Of a stretch of 64,000 nucleotides of DNA, positions 49,966-60,287 are shown piece by piece (positions within the stretch are counted from its first letter, which is position 1; the number at the start of each line of letters is the position of its first letter). The position numbers were made by a program, and so were the translations under genes. The stretch comes from Pelagibacteraceae bacterium AG-414-M23. Its GTDB lineage: Bacteria; Pseudomonadota; Alphaproteobacteria; Pelagibacterales; Pelagibacteraceae. Where the stretch lies: assembly GCA_003214525.1 (NCBI GenBank), contig QCLN01000001.1:52639-116638 (forward strand), in the 5' to 3' direction. The notes beneath the pieces are model-generated. The model ran no database searches. It saw nothing but the letters and a program-made list of their open reading frames with translations, and was not told where the DNA came from.

Positions 49966-50469
49966 ATGGAAAAAAAGTCATCATATAAATATGAGGAATT
50001 AATTAATTGTGGAAATGGGATGCTTTTCGGGCCTGGAAATGCCAAATTACCACTTCCTCCAATGCTTATGTTTGATAGAATAACAGAAGTTAAAGAAGAT
50101 AATGGTGCTTTCAAAAAAGGTTCCATTACTGCTGAACTAGACATAAATGACAATCTTTGGTTTTTTGATTGTCATTTTAAAGAAGATCCAGTCATGCCTG
50201 GATGCCTTGGCTTAGATGCAATGTGGCAACTGGTAGGTTTTTATCTAGGATGGCTTGGTAACCCTGGGAAGGGAAGAGCTTTAGGAGTTGGCAACGTAAA
50301 GTTTACCGGTGAAGTTTTAAAAAGTGTAAAAAAAGCAAAGTATATAATTGATATGAAGAAAATTATGTCTCCAGGTGGAACAACAGTTGGTTTGGCAAAC
50401 GGTGTTTTATTAGCAGATGAAAAAAAAATTTATTCGGCGGAAAATTTAAAAGTGGGATTATTTAAATAA
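49966..50469 (+). CDS. fabA: 3-hydroxydecanoyl-ACP dehydratase/isomerase
   Basis: 167 residues. The active-site His is in [12 protein letters not shown] (about 65-76) and the catalytic Asp in [10 protein letters not shown], the family pairing. FabA dehydrates 3-hydroxydecanoyl-ACP and isomerises the double bond, the branch point of anaerobic unsaturated fatty acid synthesis. It shares one base with the fabB start. Confidence 0.97.
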   Translation: MEKKSSYKYEELINCGNGMLFGPGNAKLPLPPMLMFDRITEVKEDNGAFKKGSITAELDINDNLWFFDCHFKEDPVMPGCLGLDAMWQLVGFYLGWLGNPGKGRALGVGNVKFTGEVLKSVKKAKYIIDMKKIMSPGGTTVGLANGVLLADEKKIYSAENLKVGLFK

Positions 50470-51680
50470 TGAAAAGAGTAGTTATAACTGGTATTGGCGT
50501 TGTATCTTGTTTAGGAAATAATCAGGAAGAGGTTTGTAACTCTTTATTAAATTCAAAATCTGGTATTACATTTGCTGAGGAATATAAAGAATATAATTTA
50601 AAAAGTAATGTTCATGGTAAACCAAATATTAAGCTTGAAGACCATGTTGACAGAAAGTTTATAAGATTTATGGGACCTGGTTCAGCATACAATTATATTT
50701 CTATGACTGAAGCAGTTAAAGATTCTGGATTAGAAGAAAAAGATGTAAGTAATGTTTCAACAGGAATGATTATGGGATCTGGTGGTCCATCAATTCAAAA
50801 TGTTATTTTAGCAGCTGACAAAACAAGAGAAAAAAATCCAAAAAAAATGGGACCGTTTGTTGTTCCAAGAACTATGTCTAGTACTGCTTCTGCTACATTG
50901 GCAGTTCCATTTAAAATTAAAGGCGTTAACTACACAATTAGCTCTGCGTGCGCAACTAGCGGGCATTGTATTGGGAATGCCATGGAATTAATCCAATTAG
51001 GAAAACAAAACATTGTGTTTGCCGGTGGAAGTGATGAAGTTCACTTTGCAATGACAGCAATGTTTGATGCAATGACTGCATTATCATCAAAATATAATGA
51101 CACTCCAGAAAAAGCTTCTAGACCATATGATAAAACTCGAGATGGATTTGTAATATCAGGTGGTGGTGGAGTTTTAGTTCTAGAAGAATATGAGCATGCA
51201 AAAGCGAGAGGTGCAAAAATTTATGCTGAATTGACTGGCTACGGTGCGACTTCTGATGGCTACGATATGGTGGCACCTTCTGGTGAAGGAGCTGTAAGGT
51301 GTATGAAAATGGCTCTAAGTACGAGTAAAAATAAGGTTGATTATATAAATACACATGGAACTTCAACTCCAGTTGGAGATATTACTGAACTAAAAGCTGT
51401 TGGAGAAGTTTTTAAAGACATCGTTCCTAAAATAAGTTCTACAAAATCTCTTTCAGGTCACTCTTTAGGAGCAACTTCAGTTCATGAAGCAGTTTATAGT
51501 CTAATTATGATGAAAAATAATTTTATTTCAGCATCTATAAACATAACTGATATGGATGATGAAGCAAAAAAATATCCAATAGTTACAAAGGTTGAAAAAG
51601 ATGTAACTTTGAATTCTATCATGTCTAATAGTTTTGGATTTGGTGGAACTAATGCAACTTTACTTTTTGAAAAGATTTAA
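50469..51680 (+). CDS. fabB: Beta-ketoacyl-ACP synthase I
   Basis: 403 residues. The nucleophilic Cys is in [12 protein letters not shown] near 162-173, and the two His are in [11 protein letters not shown] and [12 protein letters not shown], giving the Cys-His-His triad of KAS I. It elongates the cis-3-decenoyl product of FabA. It is the second gene of fabA-fabB-fabI. Confidence 0.97.
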   Translation: MKRVVITGIGVVSCLGNNQEEVCNSLLNSKSGITFAEEYKEYNLKSNVHGKPNIKLEDHVDRKFIRFMGPGSAYNYISMTEAVKDSGLEEKDVSNVSTGMIMGSGGPSIQNVILAADKTREKNPKKMGPFVVPRTMSSTASATLAVPFKIKGVNYTISSACATSGHCIGNAMELIQLGKQNIVFAGGSDEVHFAMTAMFDAMTALSSKYNDTPEKASRPYDKTRDGFVISGGGGVLVLEEYEHAKARGAKIYAELTGYGATSDGYDMVAPSGEGAVRCMKMALSTSKNKVDYINTHGTSTPVGDITELKAVGEVFKDIVPKISSTKSLSGHSLGATSVHEAVYSLIMMKNNFISASINITDMDDEAKKYPIVTKVEKDVTLNSIMSNSFGFGGTNATLLFEKI

Positions 51681-51683
51681 TTT

Positions 51684-52469
51684 ATGAGTTTAATGAAGGG
51701 TAAAAAAGGATTAATCATGGGAGTGGCAAATGAAAGATCTATCGCCTGGGGAATTTCTCAAAAATTAGCAGAATCTGGAGCAGAATTAGCATTTACTTAT
51801 CTTGGAGATGCACTCAAAAAAAGAGTTGTTCCTTTGGCGGAAAAATTAAATTCAAATGTCACTTTTAGCTGTGATGTTGAAAAAAAAGACGAAGTAATAA
51901 AACTTTTTGAAGATATAAGATCAAAATGGGGTCAAATCGATTTTGTTGTTCATGCGGTTGCCTTTTCAGATAAATCAGAGTTATCTGGTGAATATTTAAA
52001 TACTACTAGAGAAAACTTTTTAAGAAGTATGCTAATTTCATGTTTTTCATTTACTGAAGTTGCAAAAGAAGCTTCTAAAATAATGAATAAAGGTGGAAGT
52101 ATGCTTACTTTAACTTACGAATCTAATAAGGCTATTCCAAATTATAATGTAATGGGTGTTTGTAAATCTGCCTTAGAAGCAAGCGTAAAATACTTGGCTA
52201 GAGATTTAGGTTCAAAAGGAATTAGAGTGAATGCAATAAGTGCAGGACCAATTAAAACCTTAGCAGCATCTGCTATTGGAGATGCAAAGTTTTTATACAA
52301 ATGGAATGAAGACCACTCATTTTTAAAAAGAAATGTAGATATCCACGACGTTGGAAATTCAGCTTTATATCTATTGAGCGACCTTGGAGGTGGAGTTACT
52401 GGTGAAATTCACTATGTAGATGCTGGATATAATAAAGTAGGAATGCCAGATCCTAAAAATATTACTTAA
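51684..52469 (+). CDS. fabI: Enoyl-ACP reductase (NADH)
   Basis: 261 residues. The cofactor loop is GVANERSIAWGI near 13-24 and the catalytic Tyr/Lys pair is in YNVMGVCKSALEASVKYLA. AGYNKVGMP near the C-terminus completes the FabI pattern. It reduces trans-2-enoyl-ACP in each elongation cycle. Confidence 0.97.
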   Translation: MSLMKGKKGLIMGVANERSIAWGISQKLAESGAELAFTYLGDALKKRVVPLAEKLNSNVTFSCDVEKKDEVIKLFEDIRSKWGQIDFVVHAVAFSDKSELSGEYLNTTRENFLRSMLISCFSFTEVAKEASKIMNKGGSMLTLTYESNKAIPNYNVMGVCKSALEASVKYLARDLGSKGIRVNAISAGPIKTLAASAIGDAKFLYKWNEDHSFLKRNVDIHDVGNSALYLLSDLGGGVTGEIHYVDAGYNKVGMPDPKNIT

Positions 52470-52474
52470 ATATT

Positions 52475-52588
52475 GTGTCAAAAAGATATAGTGGTAAATC
52501 ATTTAAAGATTCAAGTGTAATGAAAAAACCTAAACTTTCTTTAAAAGAAAAAAGAAGAATTAAAAAAGAAAAAAAGAAGAACAAATAG
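52475..52588 (+). CDS. Small Lys-rich hypothetical protein (37 aa)
   Basis: 38 codons from a GTG immediately after fabI. It begins MSKRYSGKSFKDSSVMKKP and ends in a Lys/Glu/Arg-rich helix. The basic, ordered-looking pattern differs from noncoding translation, but no Shine-Dalgarno is evident and no family is recognised. An internal ATG at codon 16 is an alternative start. Confidence 0.4.
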   Translation: MSKRYSGKSFKDSSVMKKPKLSLKEKRRIKKEKKKNK

Positions 52589-52609
52589 TTACTTCGTGAA
52601 AAAATAACA

Positions 52610-52957
52610 ATGACATTACTGGAAAAGTTTTTAGATGGTATTAACAATAAAAATGAAGCTAATCTTAATGAAGTTCTACATGATGATTATAAATTTATAT
52701 CACATCAGCATAATAATACTTCACCTAAGAGTGAAATAATTAAGTTGTGTATGGGTAATTCATTTACAAATTACAAACATAGAATTATTTATGAAAATGA
52801 TGAAATTGGTATTGATCATGCATTTATAACATATTCAAGTGGAGATACTTCAGAAGCTTGTTTGTCAGTACATAAAATTAAAAATGGAAAAATTTTATCC
52901 ACTGAAACTGGGGCAACACCTATAAAACTAAAAAGAGCAAAAAAAGAGAGAAAGTAA
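52610..52957 (+). CDS. SnoaL/NTF2-like hypothetical protein
   Basis: 115 residues. LLEKFLDGINNKNEANLNEVLHDDYKFI at the start and the beta strands with HAFITYS and ACLSVHKIKNGKI resemble the cone-shaped NTF2-like fold used by SnoaL-type proteins. The catalytic pocket cannot be assigned. It lies after fabI and shares one base with the next small membrane-protein ORF. Confidence 0.65.
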   Translation: MTLLEKFLDGINNKNEANLNEVLHDDYKFISHQHNNTSPKSEIIKLCMGNSFTNYKHRIIYENDEIGIDHAFITYSSGDTSEACLSVHKIKNGKILSTETGATPIKLKRAKKERK

Positions 52958-53106
52958 TGCTGATATTAGTTTGGTTTGTAGTTTGTATTCTGTTTTATTT
53001 TGTTCAATTGTTGTTGGAGAATTCAGGTCATGCTTTAGAAATATTTGCAGTCCTAAGTGCTATTGCTTTGTTTCTAATAAGTAGAGTAAAGCATAAAATT
53101 AAATAA
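52957..53106 (+). CDS. Small two-helix membrane protein (49 aa)
   Basis: 50 codons with two hydrophobic segments (about 2-20 and 30-42) separated by ENSGHALE and a basic C-terminus (SRVKHKIK). Its ATG overlaps the preceding stop (TAATG), which supports coupled translation. No known family is recognised. It converges on the autotransporter gene. Confidence 0.5.
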   Translation: MLILVWFVVCILFYFVQLLLENSGHALEIFAVLSAIALFLISRVKHKIK

Positions 53107-53120
53107 AAATTATAATTATT

Positions 53121-55349
53121 TTAATTTAAATTTTGTTTCGATTTAACAGCTCTTAGCTCAAATAAGTTTTCGTGTCCTAAGCCATTTTTATCAACTCTAC
53201 TAATCACAGATTTAATATTCCACCCATTTTCTAAAACCCAATCAAATCCAGTTTCTAAAATAACCATTGAGCTAAAGTTTTTATCTATAGTAGTATTATA
53301 TTTAGTTGTTTCTCCAACAAAATTAGCTTGTATATCTGATCCATCTGTAAGATCTTTATTAAAATCTATCTTAAAATAAGGAATAAATATTGAATTAGTA
53401 AGATTTATTTTTGACTCAATGGCAGACCCTAAAGTAATTGATGATGTTTCAATTTCTCTTTTATCAAATTTTAACTTTGAACTACTGTCACCTGTCTCGG
53501 AATATCCATCAAAATTTACAAAACCAAAATCAAATTTAGAATAATTGTGTAATTTATAATTATTATAGACATTTTTAAAATTATATTTAATTGAACCAAA
53601 AACTTGGTTTGCTTTAAATTTACCTTTTACAACATTAGAAGGGTTCGAGGTATCAATAATACGTGTCGTAGCGTAAGTAGTTTTTCCAAATCCTAAAAAA
53701 GTATCAACATAATTTTTTTCAGATCCTTGCCAGGTATTATATAAGGAAAAATTATCAGATCTTGCTAAAAATCTAGTACTATCCTTAGTGCCTATATTAG
53801 TTTGATCATCCTCGTGCCTTAAAGCAAGTCCAAATAAAGAACCTTTATTATAATTAACATCTGCACCTGCTATAAAACCCTCAGTTCTATTTATTATTCC
53901 TAAATCGCCATCTGAGCTAAAATTAAGTCTGCCTTTGCTTATAGATCCAGCTGACCAAAATGCCCAATTATTTGGCGTCATTCCATAGTTTTCTTTTAAA
54001 TATTTTGTTAATGGAAGCTGACTAATTAGATTATTAATATTTTCTGTAGATAAATTTTTATATTCATCAAAGTAATAATCTAATAATTCTGGTGGTATGT
54101 CTTCCTTGTAATTATTTTGATTATTAGCAAGAGCCAATCTTATATCTTTAAATCTAGTTGATTTATTAATTCCAATTCTTCTAAACTGTTCCATTCTACG
54201 CATGACTTGATTGGTAGTGTTAAACATAAATCTTTTAGCATGTTCTGTTTGTGCATTTACCATTCCACTTACTTGTTTATCATCGAACGCATTGTAAGTA
54301 CTGCCGCTAGCTTCAGTTGAATTAATTTTTAATGTCGTTTTACCACTTACTGTTACACTTTCACCAGCTGTTCCACCATATTCTATTACATAGGCGCCAA
54401 CTGTATTACTACAAGGTAAGTCATTCCATTGACCTTTGCTAGCACCTGTTCCGTACATATGAGCACAATTTTCCTGTCCATCAGTATCACTATTATGGTC
54501 ATTAGGTTCAGCACTTTTCCAATTTTCAAATGAATAACCTGATGCTACTGTACAGTCTTCATGAGCAGGATCGGCTTTAGGTTCAATTTTTGTCTGACAG
54601 TGAAAAGTTTTTCCATTATCAGGTCCAGAAACCCATTCCCAAGTACCCTCGCCAGCTAGTCCATCTGTAGGATCACTACCTGCACCACCACTCTCTATTG
54701 CTGGATGAGTATTAGATGTATAAGTTGCATCATCTGAACCACCAATCCAAGTGTTAGTAGCAAGTTTATTTTTAATAAAATTATTTTCAGCTTCACTTGT
54801 AATTGTTACAAGATAGCCTGTTAAACTTTCATAAGTTGAAGCTTCTGCAGCGGTTTTTGCAGCAGCCCACTGAATACTTCCAGTTACAAGTTTATAATAG
54901 TGACCATTTCCTGAAAAATAATTAGTACCAGCTGGAGTTACGGAAACCGTAATAGTAGGTGATCCTGCAGCACCATCGCCTTTAAATGATAATGTTGCAA
55001 GAGCGTTATTAATATCATCTTGTGTTCCTCTAAAACCTATTTCCGTAAGAGAACTGCCTGTACAATTGGAAGGTACAGTTGAACTGTCACTTGAATAACT
55101 ACAGTAGCCTGCTGCCTGTTTTAAACTAGTAACAGTTGTTACTTTTATATTTCCATCTGATGCTACCGCTGAAACTAAAAGGTCTCCTGTGTAACCACTA
55201 ATACTAGGTGTTGTTCCTGAACTTGATAATAAAACGAAATCAGTTGTATCAGCTGTTAAAGTTGAAGGCATAGTAACTGTGCCTGCAAAGGCTCTTTCAC
55301 TATTAAAAGATATTAGTATTAAAATTAAGTTTAAAACTATTCTCTTCAT
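53121..55349 (-). CDS. Autotransporter with C-type lectin-like passenger domain
   Basis: 742 residues. A signal peptide covers about 1-22. Residues 23-145 are a Thr/Ser/Gly-rich beta region. Residues 150-326 form a C-type lectin-like domain: WIGG at 201-204, WEW at 237-239, an EPN sugar/calcium motif at 281-283, ENC at 293-295 and WND at 308-310, with Cys pairs near 251/266 and 295/313. A helical stretch (360-455) leads into a C-terminal outer-membrane barrel from about 461. EPN in classical C-type lectins binds mannose-type sugars with calcium. The protein is probably a surface adhesin; its ligand is unknown. The C-terminus does not end in the usual aromatic residue. Confidence 0.85.
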   Translation of the reverse strand: MKRIVLNLILILISFNSERAFAGTVTMPSTLTADTTDFVLLSSSGTTPSISGYTGDLLVSAVASDGNIKVTTVTSLKQAAGYCSYSSDSSTVPSNCTGSSLTEIGFRGTQDDINNALATLSFKGDGAAGSPTITVSVTPAGTNYFSGNGHYYKLVTGSIQWAAAKTAAEASTYESLTGYLVTITSEAENNFIKNKLATNTWIGGSDDATYTSNTHPAIESGGAGSDPTDGLAGEGTWEWVSGPDNGKTFHCQTKIEPKADPAHEDCTVASGYSFENWKSAEPNDHNSDTDGQENCAHMYGTGASKGQWNDLPCSNTVGAYVIEYGGTAGESVTVSGKTTLKINSTEASGSTYNAFDDKQVSGMVNAQTEHAKRFMFNTTNQVMRRMEQFRRIGINKSTRFKDIRLALANNQNNYKEDIPPELLDYYFDEYKNLSTENINNLISQLPLTKYLKENYGMTPNNWAFWSAGSISKGRLNFSSDGDLGIINRTEGFIAGADVNYNKGSLFGLALRHEDDQTNIGTKDSTRFLARSDNFSLYNTWQGSEKNYVDTFLGFGKTTYATTRIIDTSNPSNVVKGKFKANQVFGSIKYNFKNVYNNYKLHNYSKFDFGFVNFDGYSETGDSSSKLKFDKREIETSSITLGSAIESKINLTNSIFIPYFKIDFNKDLTDGSDIQANFVGETTKYNTTIDKNFSSMVILETGFDWVLENGWNIKSVISRVDKNGLGHENLFELRAVKSKQNLN

Positions 55350-55372
55350 AAAATAATTTTAATTAAATAACT

Positions 55373-57442
55373 TTAGACTGCCGACTTAATCGAAAGTTTT
55401 ACTTTTCCTCTATCAAAACCAATAACTTTAACTTTAACTTCATCACCTTCTTTTACAACGTCAGTTACTTTAGCAACTCTTTTGTTAGCAAGTTCTGAGA
55501 TATGAACAAGACCATCTTGTTTTCCAAGAAAGTTAACAAAGGCTCCAAATTCCATAATCTTTATAACTTTTCCATTATAAATTTTATTCATTTCGGCTTT
55601 TGCTGTTAAATCTTTAATAATTTGTAGAGCTATATTTCTAGACTCTTCGTCTGGTGCAGCAACAGTTACAACTCCTTCGTCATTTACATCAACTTTTGCG
55701 CCTGATTTTTCAACTATCTCTCTTATAGTTGCTCCACCTTTTCCAATAACAGTAGCGATGTCTTTTTTGTCTACAGTTATTTTTTCCATTTTTGGAGTGT
55801 GCTTGCCAACACCATCTCTTGATTTATTTAAAGCTTTATTCATTTCGCCTAAAATATGAATTCTTCCATCTTTGGCTTGTTTTAAAGCTTGCTCCATTAT
55901 TTCAAATGTAATTCCCGTAATCTTAATATCCATTTGAAGTGATGTAATTCCATCTTTAGTTCCAGCAACTTTAAAATCCATGTCTCCTAGGTGGTCCTCA
56001 TCTCCTAAAATATCTGATAATACGCTAAAATCATCACCTTCTTTAATTAATCCCATTGCTATACCTGCGACTGGCTCTTTTATTGGAACGCCAGCATCCA
56101 TTAAAGCTAATGAAGTTCCACAAACTGTTGCCATTGATGAAGATCCATTGGACTCCGTTATTTCAGAAACAATTCTAAATGTGTAAGGGAAATTTTCTTT
56201 TGAAGGCAAGGATGAATTAATAGCTCTCCAGGCAAGTTTTCCATGTCCTATCTCTCTTCTCCCAGTTCCAATTCTTCCAGTTTCACCTACTGAAAATGGT
56301 GGAAAATTATAGTGAAGCATAAATCTTTGTCTTTGAAGCCCCTCTAAACTTTCAATTCTCTGCTCATCATCTGAGGTTCCAAGTGTAGTTGTTACAATTG
56401 CTTGTGTTTCTCCTCTAGTAAATAATGCAGAACCATGAACTCGTGGAAGAATTCCAACTTCACACATTATAGGTCTAACATCTGACAAACCTCTTCCATC
56501 AATACGATTTTTGTTTTTTAAAATATCAGTTCTAACTATGCTTTTTTCTAAATTTTTAAGCTCAGAATTTACATCTAAATCTGTATAATTTTCATCTTCT
56601 TCATACAGCTTTTTAGCTTTATCAGTAATTTCTGAAATCATATTTGATCTTTCTTGTTTGTCTCTTATGGAAAAAGCTTTTTTTAAGTCTTTAGTAAATT
56701 CTCCTTCAAGTTTTTTCTTAACTTCAGAAAGATCCTTTTTCTCTAAAATCCAATCAGGTTTTTTGCATTCTTTAGCTAGCTCCTCGATCATTTCAATCAC
56801 TGGTACAAAACCTTCATGACCAAATTTAACAGCATTTAACATTTCTTCTTCTGTTAAAACGCTAGCTTCAGACTCAACCATTAAAACTGCATCTTTAGTT
56901 CCAGCAACAACTAGATCTAATTTTGAATTTTCAAGTTCTATTTTTGATGGATTTAAAATGTATTTTCCATCAACAAAACCGACTCTGGATGCACCGACAG
57001 GACCTAAGAAGGGCATTCCTGATATAGCTAATGCTGCTGATGAAGCAATAATTGATAAGATATCTGCTTCGTTTTCTTTATCATAAGAAATTACTGTTGG
57101 AAGTACTTGTACTTCATTTTTGAATTCATTTGGAAACAAAGGCCTGATAGGTCTATCAATTAATCTCGAGATTAATGTTTCACTCTCTGTCGGTCTTGCT
57201 TCTCTTTTAAAATATCCACCAGGAATTTTTCCTGCTGCATAATATTTTTCTTGATAATTTACTGATAAAGGAAAGAAATCTACTTCTGGATTAACTTTTT
57301 TTGCTCCGACAGCTGTAGCTAATACAACTGTTTCTCCACATTGTGCTATTATAGCACCATCTGCTTGTCTTGCTATTTTTCCTGTTTCTAAACTTATCTT
57401 TTTTCCTGCTACTTCTATTTCTTTTTTTACTACTTTAAACAT
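55373..57442 (-). CDS. pnp: Polyribonucleotide nucleotidyltransferase
   Basis: 689 residues. Two RNase PH domains (the second with [22 protein letters not shown]), a KH domain ([26 protein letters not shown]) near 560 and a C-terminal S1 domain ([28 protein letters not shown]) are in the standard order. PNPase degrades RNA from the 3' end using phosphate. It begins one base after the rpsO stop. Confidence 0.97.
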   Translation of the reverse strand: MFKVVKKEIEVAGKKISLETGKIARQADGAIIAQCGETVVLATAVGAKKVNPEVDFFPLSVNYQEKYYAAGKIPGGYFKREARPTESETLISRLIDRPIRPLFPNEFKNEVQVLPTVISYDKENEADILSIIASSAALAISGMPFLGPVGASRVGFVDGKYILNPSKIELENSKLDLVVAGTKDAVLMVESEASVLTEEEMLNAVKFGHEGFVPVIEMIEELAKECKKPDWILEKKDLSEVKKKLEGEFTKDLKKAFSIRDKQERSNMISEITDKAKKLYEEDENYTDLDVNSELKNLEKSIVRTDILKNKNRIDGRGLSDVRPIMCEVGILPRVHGSALFTRGETQAIVTTTLGTSDDEQRIESLEGLQRQRFMLHYNFPPFSVGETGRIGTGRREIGHGKLAWRAINSSLPSKENFPYTFRIVSEITESNGSSSMATVCGTSLALMDAGVPIKEPVAGIAMGLIKEGDDFSVLSDILGDEDHLGDMDFKVAGTKDGITSLQMDIKITGITFEIMEQALKQAKDGRIHILGEMNKALNKSRDGVGKHTPKMEKITVDKKDIATVIGKGGATIREIVEKSGAKVDVNDEGVVTVAAPDEESRNIALQIIKDLTAKAEMNKIYNGKVIKIMEFGAFVNFLGKQDGLVHISELANKRVAKVTDVVKEGDEVKVKVIGFDRGKVKLSIKSAV

Positions 57443-57679
57443 TTACTTCCTTAAATTTAATTTCGAAATTACTTCTTTATAAGTTCCAATTTTATTTTTT
57501 TTCAAATAATCTAATAATTTCTTTCTTTTATTAACGGCTTTAATTAGGCCTACTGATGAGTGTTTATCCTTTTTAAATTTTTTTATGTGTTGGGATAAAT
57601 TCTCAATTTTAGATGTCAACTGAGATATCTGCACTTCTGATGAGCCAGTATCTTTATCATGTCTTGCTATTTCTTTCAT
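57443..57679 (-). CDS. rpsO: 30S ribosomal protein S15
   Basis: 78 residues from the chosen ATG. TGSSEVQISQLTSKIENL, the HSSVGLIKAVNKRKKLLDYLK core and C-terminal Arg/Lys match uS15. An in-frame ATG four codons upstream is possible, but a GGAG sits 8 bases before the inner ATG and would lie inside the longer form, so the inner start is preferred. The N-terminus is about ten residues shorter than in E. coli. Confidence 0.93.
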   Translation of the reverse strand: MKEIARHDKDTGSSEVQISQLTSKIENLSQHIKKFKKDKHSSVGLIKAVNKRKKLLDYLKKNKIGTYKEVISKLNLRK

Positions 57680-57695
57680 TTTTTTCTCCATTATT

Positions 57696-58061
57696 TTATT
57701 TTTGTGTTTGCCTAATTAAATTTTCTATTTTTTCGGCATAGTCAAATGAATCATCATTAACGAAAAATAATTTTGGCATAAATTTAACCATTATTTTTTT
57801 CGATAAAACTTTTCTGATTACAAATGAAAATTCTTTTAATTTATCTATCACTTTCTCTGTGCCTTTTCCACCAAGTGGTATTACAAAAACCTTAGCAGTT
57901 TTTAAATCTGGGCTCATTCTTACTTCTGTTACTGTTATAGATTTTGTATCTAAATCAGATATTTTAGCTTCTTCTCTTATAAAAATCATACTTAATGCCT
58001 GCTTTATCATCTCACCAACTCTTAGCTGCCTTTGTGATATAGGTTTTCCTAATTTGCTCAT
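57696..58061 (-). CDS. rbfA: Ribosome-binding factor A
   Basis: 121 residues with RQLRVGEMIKQALSMIF at the start and a KH-like fold with VRMSPDLKTAKVFVIPLG. RbfA matures the 16S rRNA 5' end in 30S assembly. It overlaps infB by four bases. In most alphaproteobacteria truB follows; here rpsO follows directly with no truB. Confidence 0.94.
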   Translation of the reverse strand: MSKLGKPISQRQLRVGEMIKQALSMIFIREEAKISDLDTKSITVTEVRMSPDLKTAKVFVIPLGGKGTEKVIDKLKEFSFVIRKVLSKKIMVKFMPKLFFVNDDSFDYAEKIENLIRQTQK

Positions 58062-60277
58062 GATAATATTTGTCTTTCTATAGTTTTCGACGTGTAAGCT
58101 TCTATAATATCTTTTATTTGAAAATCATTAAAGTCTTTAAGGGATATTCCACACTCTAATCCTTCATTTACTTGCTTGACTTGATTTTTTTCTCTAAAGA
58201 TTGATCCAACCCTTCCATTAAAAATTATTGCTCCGTCTCTTATTATTCTAGCATGAGAATCTTGATTTATCTCCCCATTTAAAACCTTTGATCCAGCTAC
58301 TTTTCCAACTTTTGAAACTTTAAATATATCTAAAACTTCAGCTGTTCCTATAATTTCTTCATTAATTTCTGGTGTTAATAGCCCTGACATTTTATTTTTA
58401 ATAAAATCAATTAGCTCATAAATGATGTTAAATGACTCAATTTTAATATTTTCTTTTTCAGCTAATTTTTTTGCTTCTTTGCTTGGTTTGACATTAAATG
58501 CAATAACAGTAGCTTCAGATGCTTTGGCAAGTGTAATATCTGTTTCAGTAATCATTCCAATATCTGATAGCAATATTTTTGATTTTACTTCATCATGTTT
58601 GATATTTGATATTGCAAATTTTATTGCTTCAGCGGAACCATGAACATCAGATTTAATTATAATATTTAAATCCTGTGAGATTTTTTTAGAAAAAGCGGCA
58701 TCTTTTGTTGCAAAACTCAAATTTTCTACACCTTCTTTAGCTTCATTAACTCTAGCTTCTGCTAAATTTTTTGCCTCTTTTTCTGAACTCAATACAACAA
58801 AATCGTCTCCTGCATTTGAAGCTCCATTTATTCCTAAAATTTCAACTGGAGTAGAGGGTTCCGCTATTTCTATGTTTTGACCTTGATCATTTATTATTGC
58901 TCTAACTTTGCCCCATTTTTTTCCACTTACGAAATAATCTCCTTTTTTTAAATTTCCAGAAGTCACCACAATGTTTACAACAGGACCTCTGCCTGTATCT
59001 ATTTTTGATTCTAAAACTATTCCTTTCGCTTCATTTTCGTAGTCTGTTTTTAGATCTAAAAGCTCAGCTTGTAAAATTATTGACTCAGTTAATTTATCTA
59101 AATTATTTTTTGTTTTGGTTGAAACTTCAATCATTAATGTATCGCCTGATAAATCTTCAGCAATTAGCTCATGTTCTAACAGCTGATTTTTAATTTTTGT
59201 TGGATCTGCTTCTGGTAAATCACATTTGTTAATTGCTACTACAATTGGTACATTTGCTGCCTTAGCATGTTTTATTGACTCAACTGTCTGTGGTTTAACA
59301 CCATCATCAGCAGCAACTACCAAAACAACAATATCTGTTAATTTGGATCCTCTCGCTCTCATTTCTGTAAATGCAGCATGACCAGGGGTATCTATAAATG
59401 TAATTTTATTAGCATCTTTAATAATTTGATATGCTCCTATATGCTGTGTAATTCCTCCATACTCTCCTTGAACTACATTTGCTTTCCTTAAAACATCTAG
59501 TAAAGAGGTTTTTCCATGATCCACATGCCCCATAACAGTAACTATAGGTGGTCTGGATATTAAATTTTCATTTTTGCTTTCTTTGATTTTTTTAATTATG
59601 TCTTCAGCTTTTTCCTCTTTAATTGAATTATGACCAAATTCTTTTACTAAATATTCAGCTGTATCAGAATCTATTGCATGGTTAATTGTAGCTGTAACGC
59701 CCATAGTTAATAAATGTTTAATTAAACTACTAGATTGCTCACTCATTCTATTTGCTAACTCTCGAATAGTAATTACTTCTGGTATTGAAACGTCTCTTTT
59801 AACAGGTTTGTATTCTTGTTTATCATCTTTAGTTTGCTCTCTATTTTCTTTTAGCCTAGCTCTTCTAATAGATGCTAAACTTCTTCCTTTTATTTCAACA
59901 CCATCCTCGTTACTTAACGCTCTTGAAATTGTTAATTTAAGTTCCCTTTTTTTAATATTGCTCTTTTCTTTGTTTTCTTTTGTTACTTCACCTTTTAATC
60001 TTTTCGTTGCTCTTTGTTCTGCTAGCTTTCTTTTTTCGAAATCAGATAAATCTTTTTTTGGAAAAAAACTCTGGGCTGGCTTCTTAAAAGCTAAATTTTG
60101 TGGTGGTTTATTAAAATTCTTTCCTGATGACGTAGATTTGAAAAATTTTTTCTTTTGAAAAGTTTTATTATTATTAATAATTACTGAGTTCTTAGGATTT
60201 GATTTTGCCTGCTCAATATTATTGATAGTTTTTTTAGTATTTGCTGATATTGAGAGTTTTAATTTTTTTTTGTCCAT
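58058..60277 (-). CDS. infB: Translation initiation factor IF-2
   Basis: 739 residues. The Lys-rich N-terminal region (about 1-160) is short for the family. The GTPase core has VMGHVDHGKTSLLD near 246, DTPGHAAFTEMRARG and NKCDLP. Domains III and IV end with GLECGISLKDFNDFQIKDIIEAY. It delivers initiator tRNA and promotes subunit joining. It lies 10 bases after nusA with no ylxR-type gene between. Confidence 0.97.
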   Translation of the reverse strand: MDKKKLKLSISANTKKTINNIEQAKSNPKNSVIINNNKTFQKKKFFKSTSSGKNFNKPPQNLAFKKPAQSFFPKKDLSDFEKRKLAEQRATKRLKGEVTKENKEKSNIKKRELKLTISRALSNEDGVEIKGRSLASIRRARLKENREQTKDDKQEYKPVKRDVSIPEVITIRELANRMSEQSSSLIKHLLTMGVTATINHAIDSDTAEYLVKEFGHNSIKEEKAEDIIKKIKESKNENLISRPPIVTVMGHVDHGKTSLLDVLRKANVVQGEYGGITQHIGAYQIIKDANKITFIDTPGHAAFTEMRARGSKLTDIVVLVVAADDGVKPQTVESIKHAKAANVPIVVAINKCDLPEADPTKIKNQLLEHELIAEDLSGDTLMIEVSTKTKNNLDKLTESIILQAELLDLKTDYENEAKGIVLESKIDTGRGPVVNIVVTSGNLKKGDYFVSGKKWGKVRAIINDQGQNIEIAEPSTPVEILGINGASNAGDDFVVLSSEKEAKNLAEARVNEAKEGVENLSFATKDAAFSKKISQDLNIIIKSDVHGSAEAIKFAISNIKHDEVKSKILLSDIGMITETDITLAKASEATVIAFNVKPSKEAKKLAEKENIKIESFNIIYELIDFIKNKMSGLLTPEINEEIIGTAEVLDIFKVSKVGKVAGSKVLNGEINQDSHARIIRDGAIIFNGRVGSIFREKNQVKQVNEGLECGISLKDFNDFQIKDIIEAYTSKTIERQILS

Positions 60278-60287
60278 AAGTCATCTC

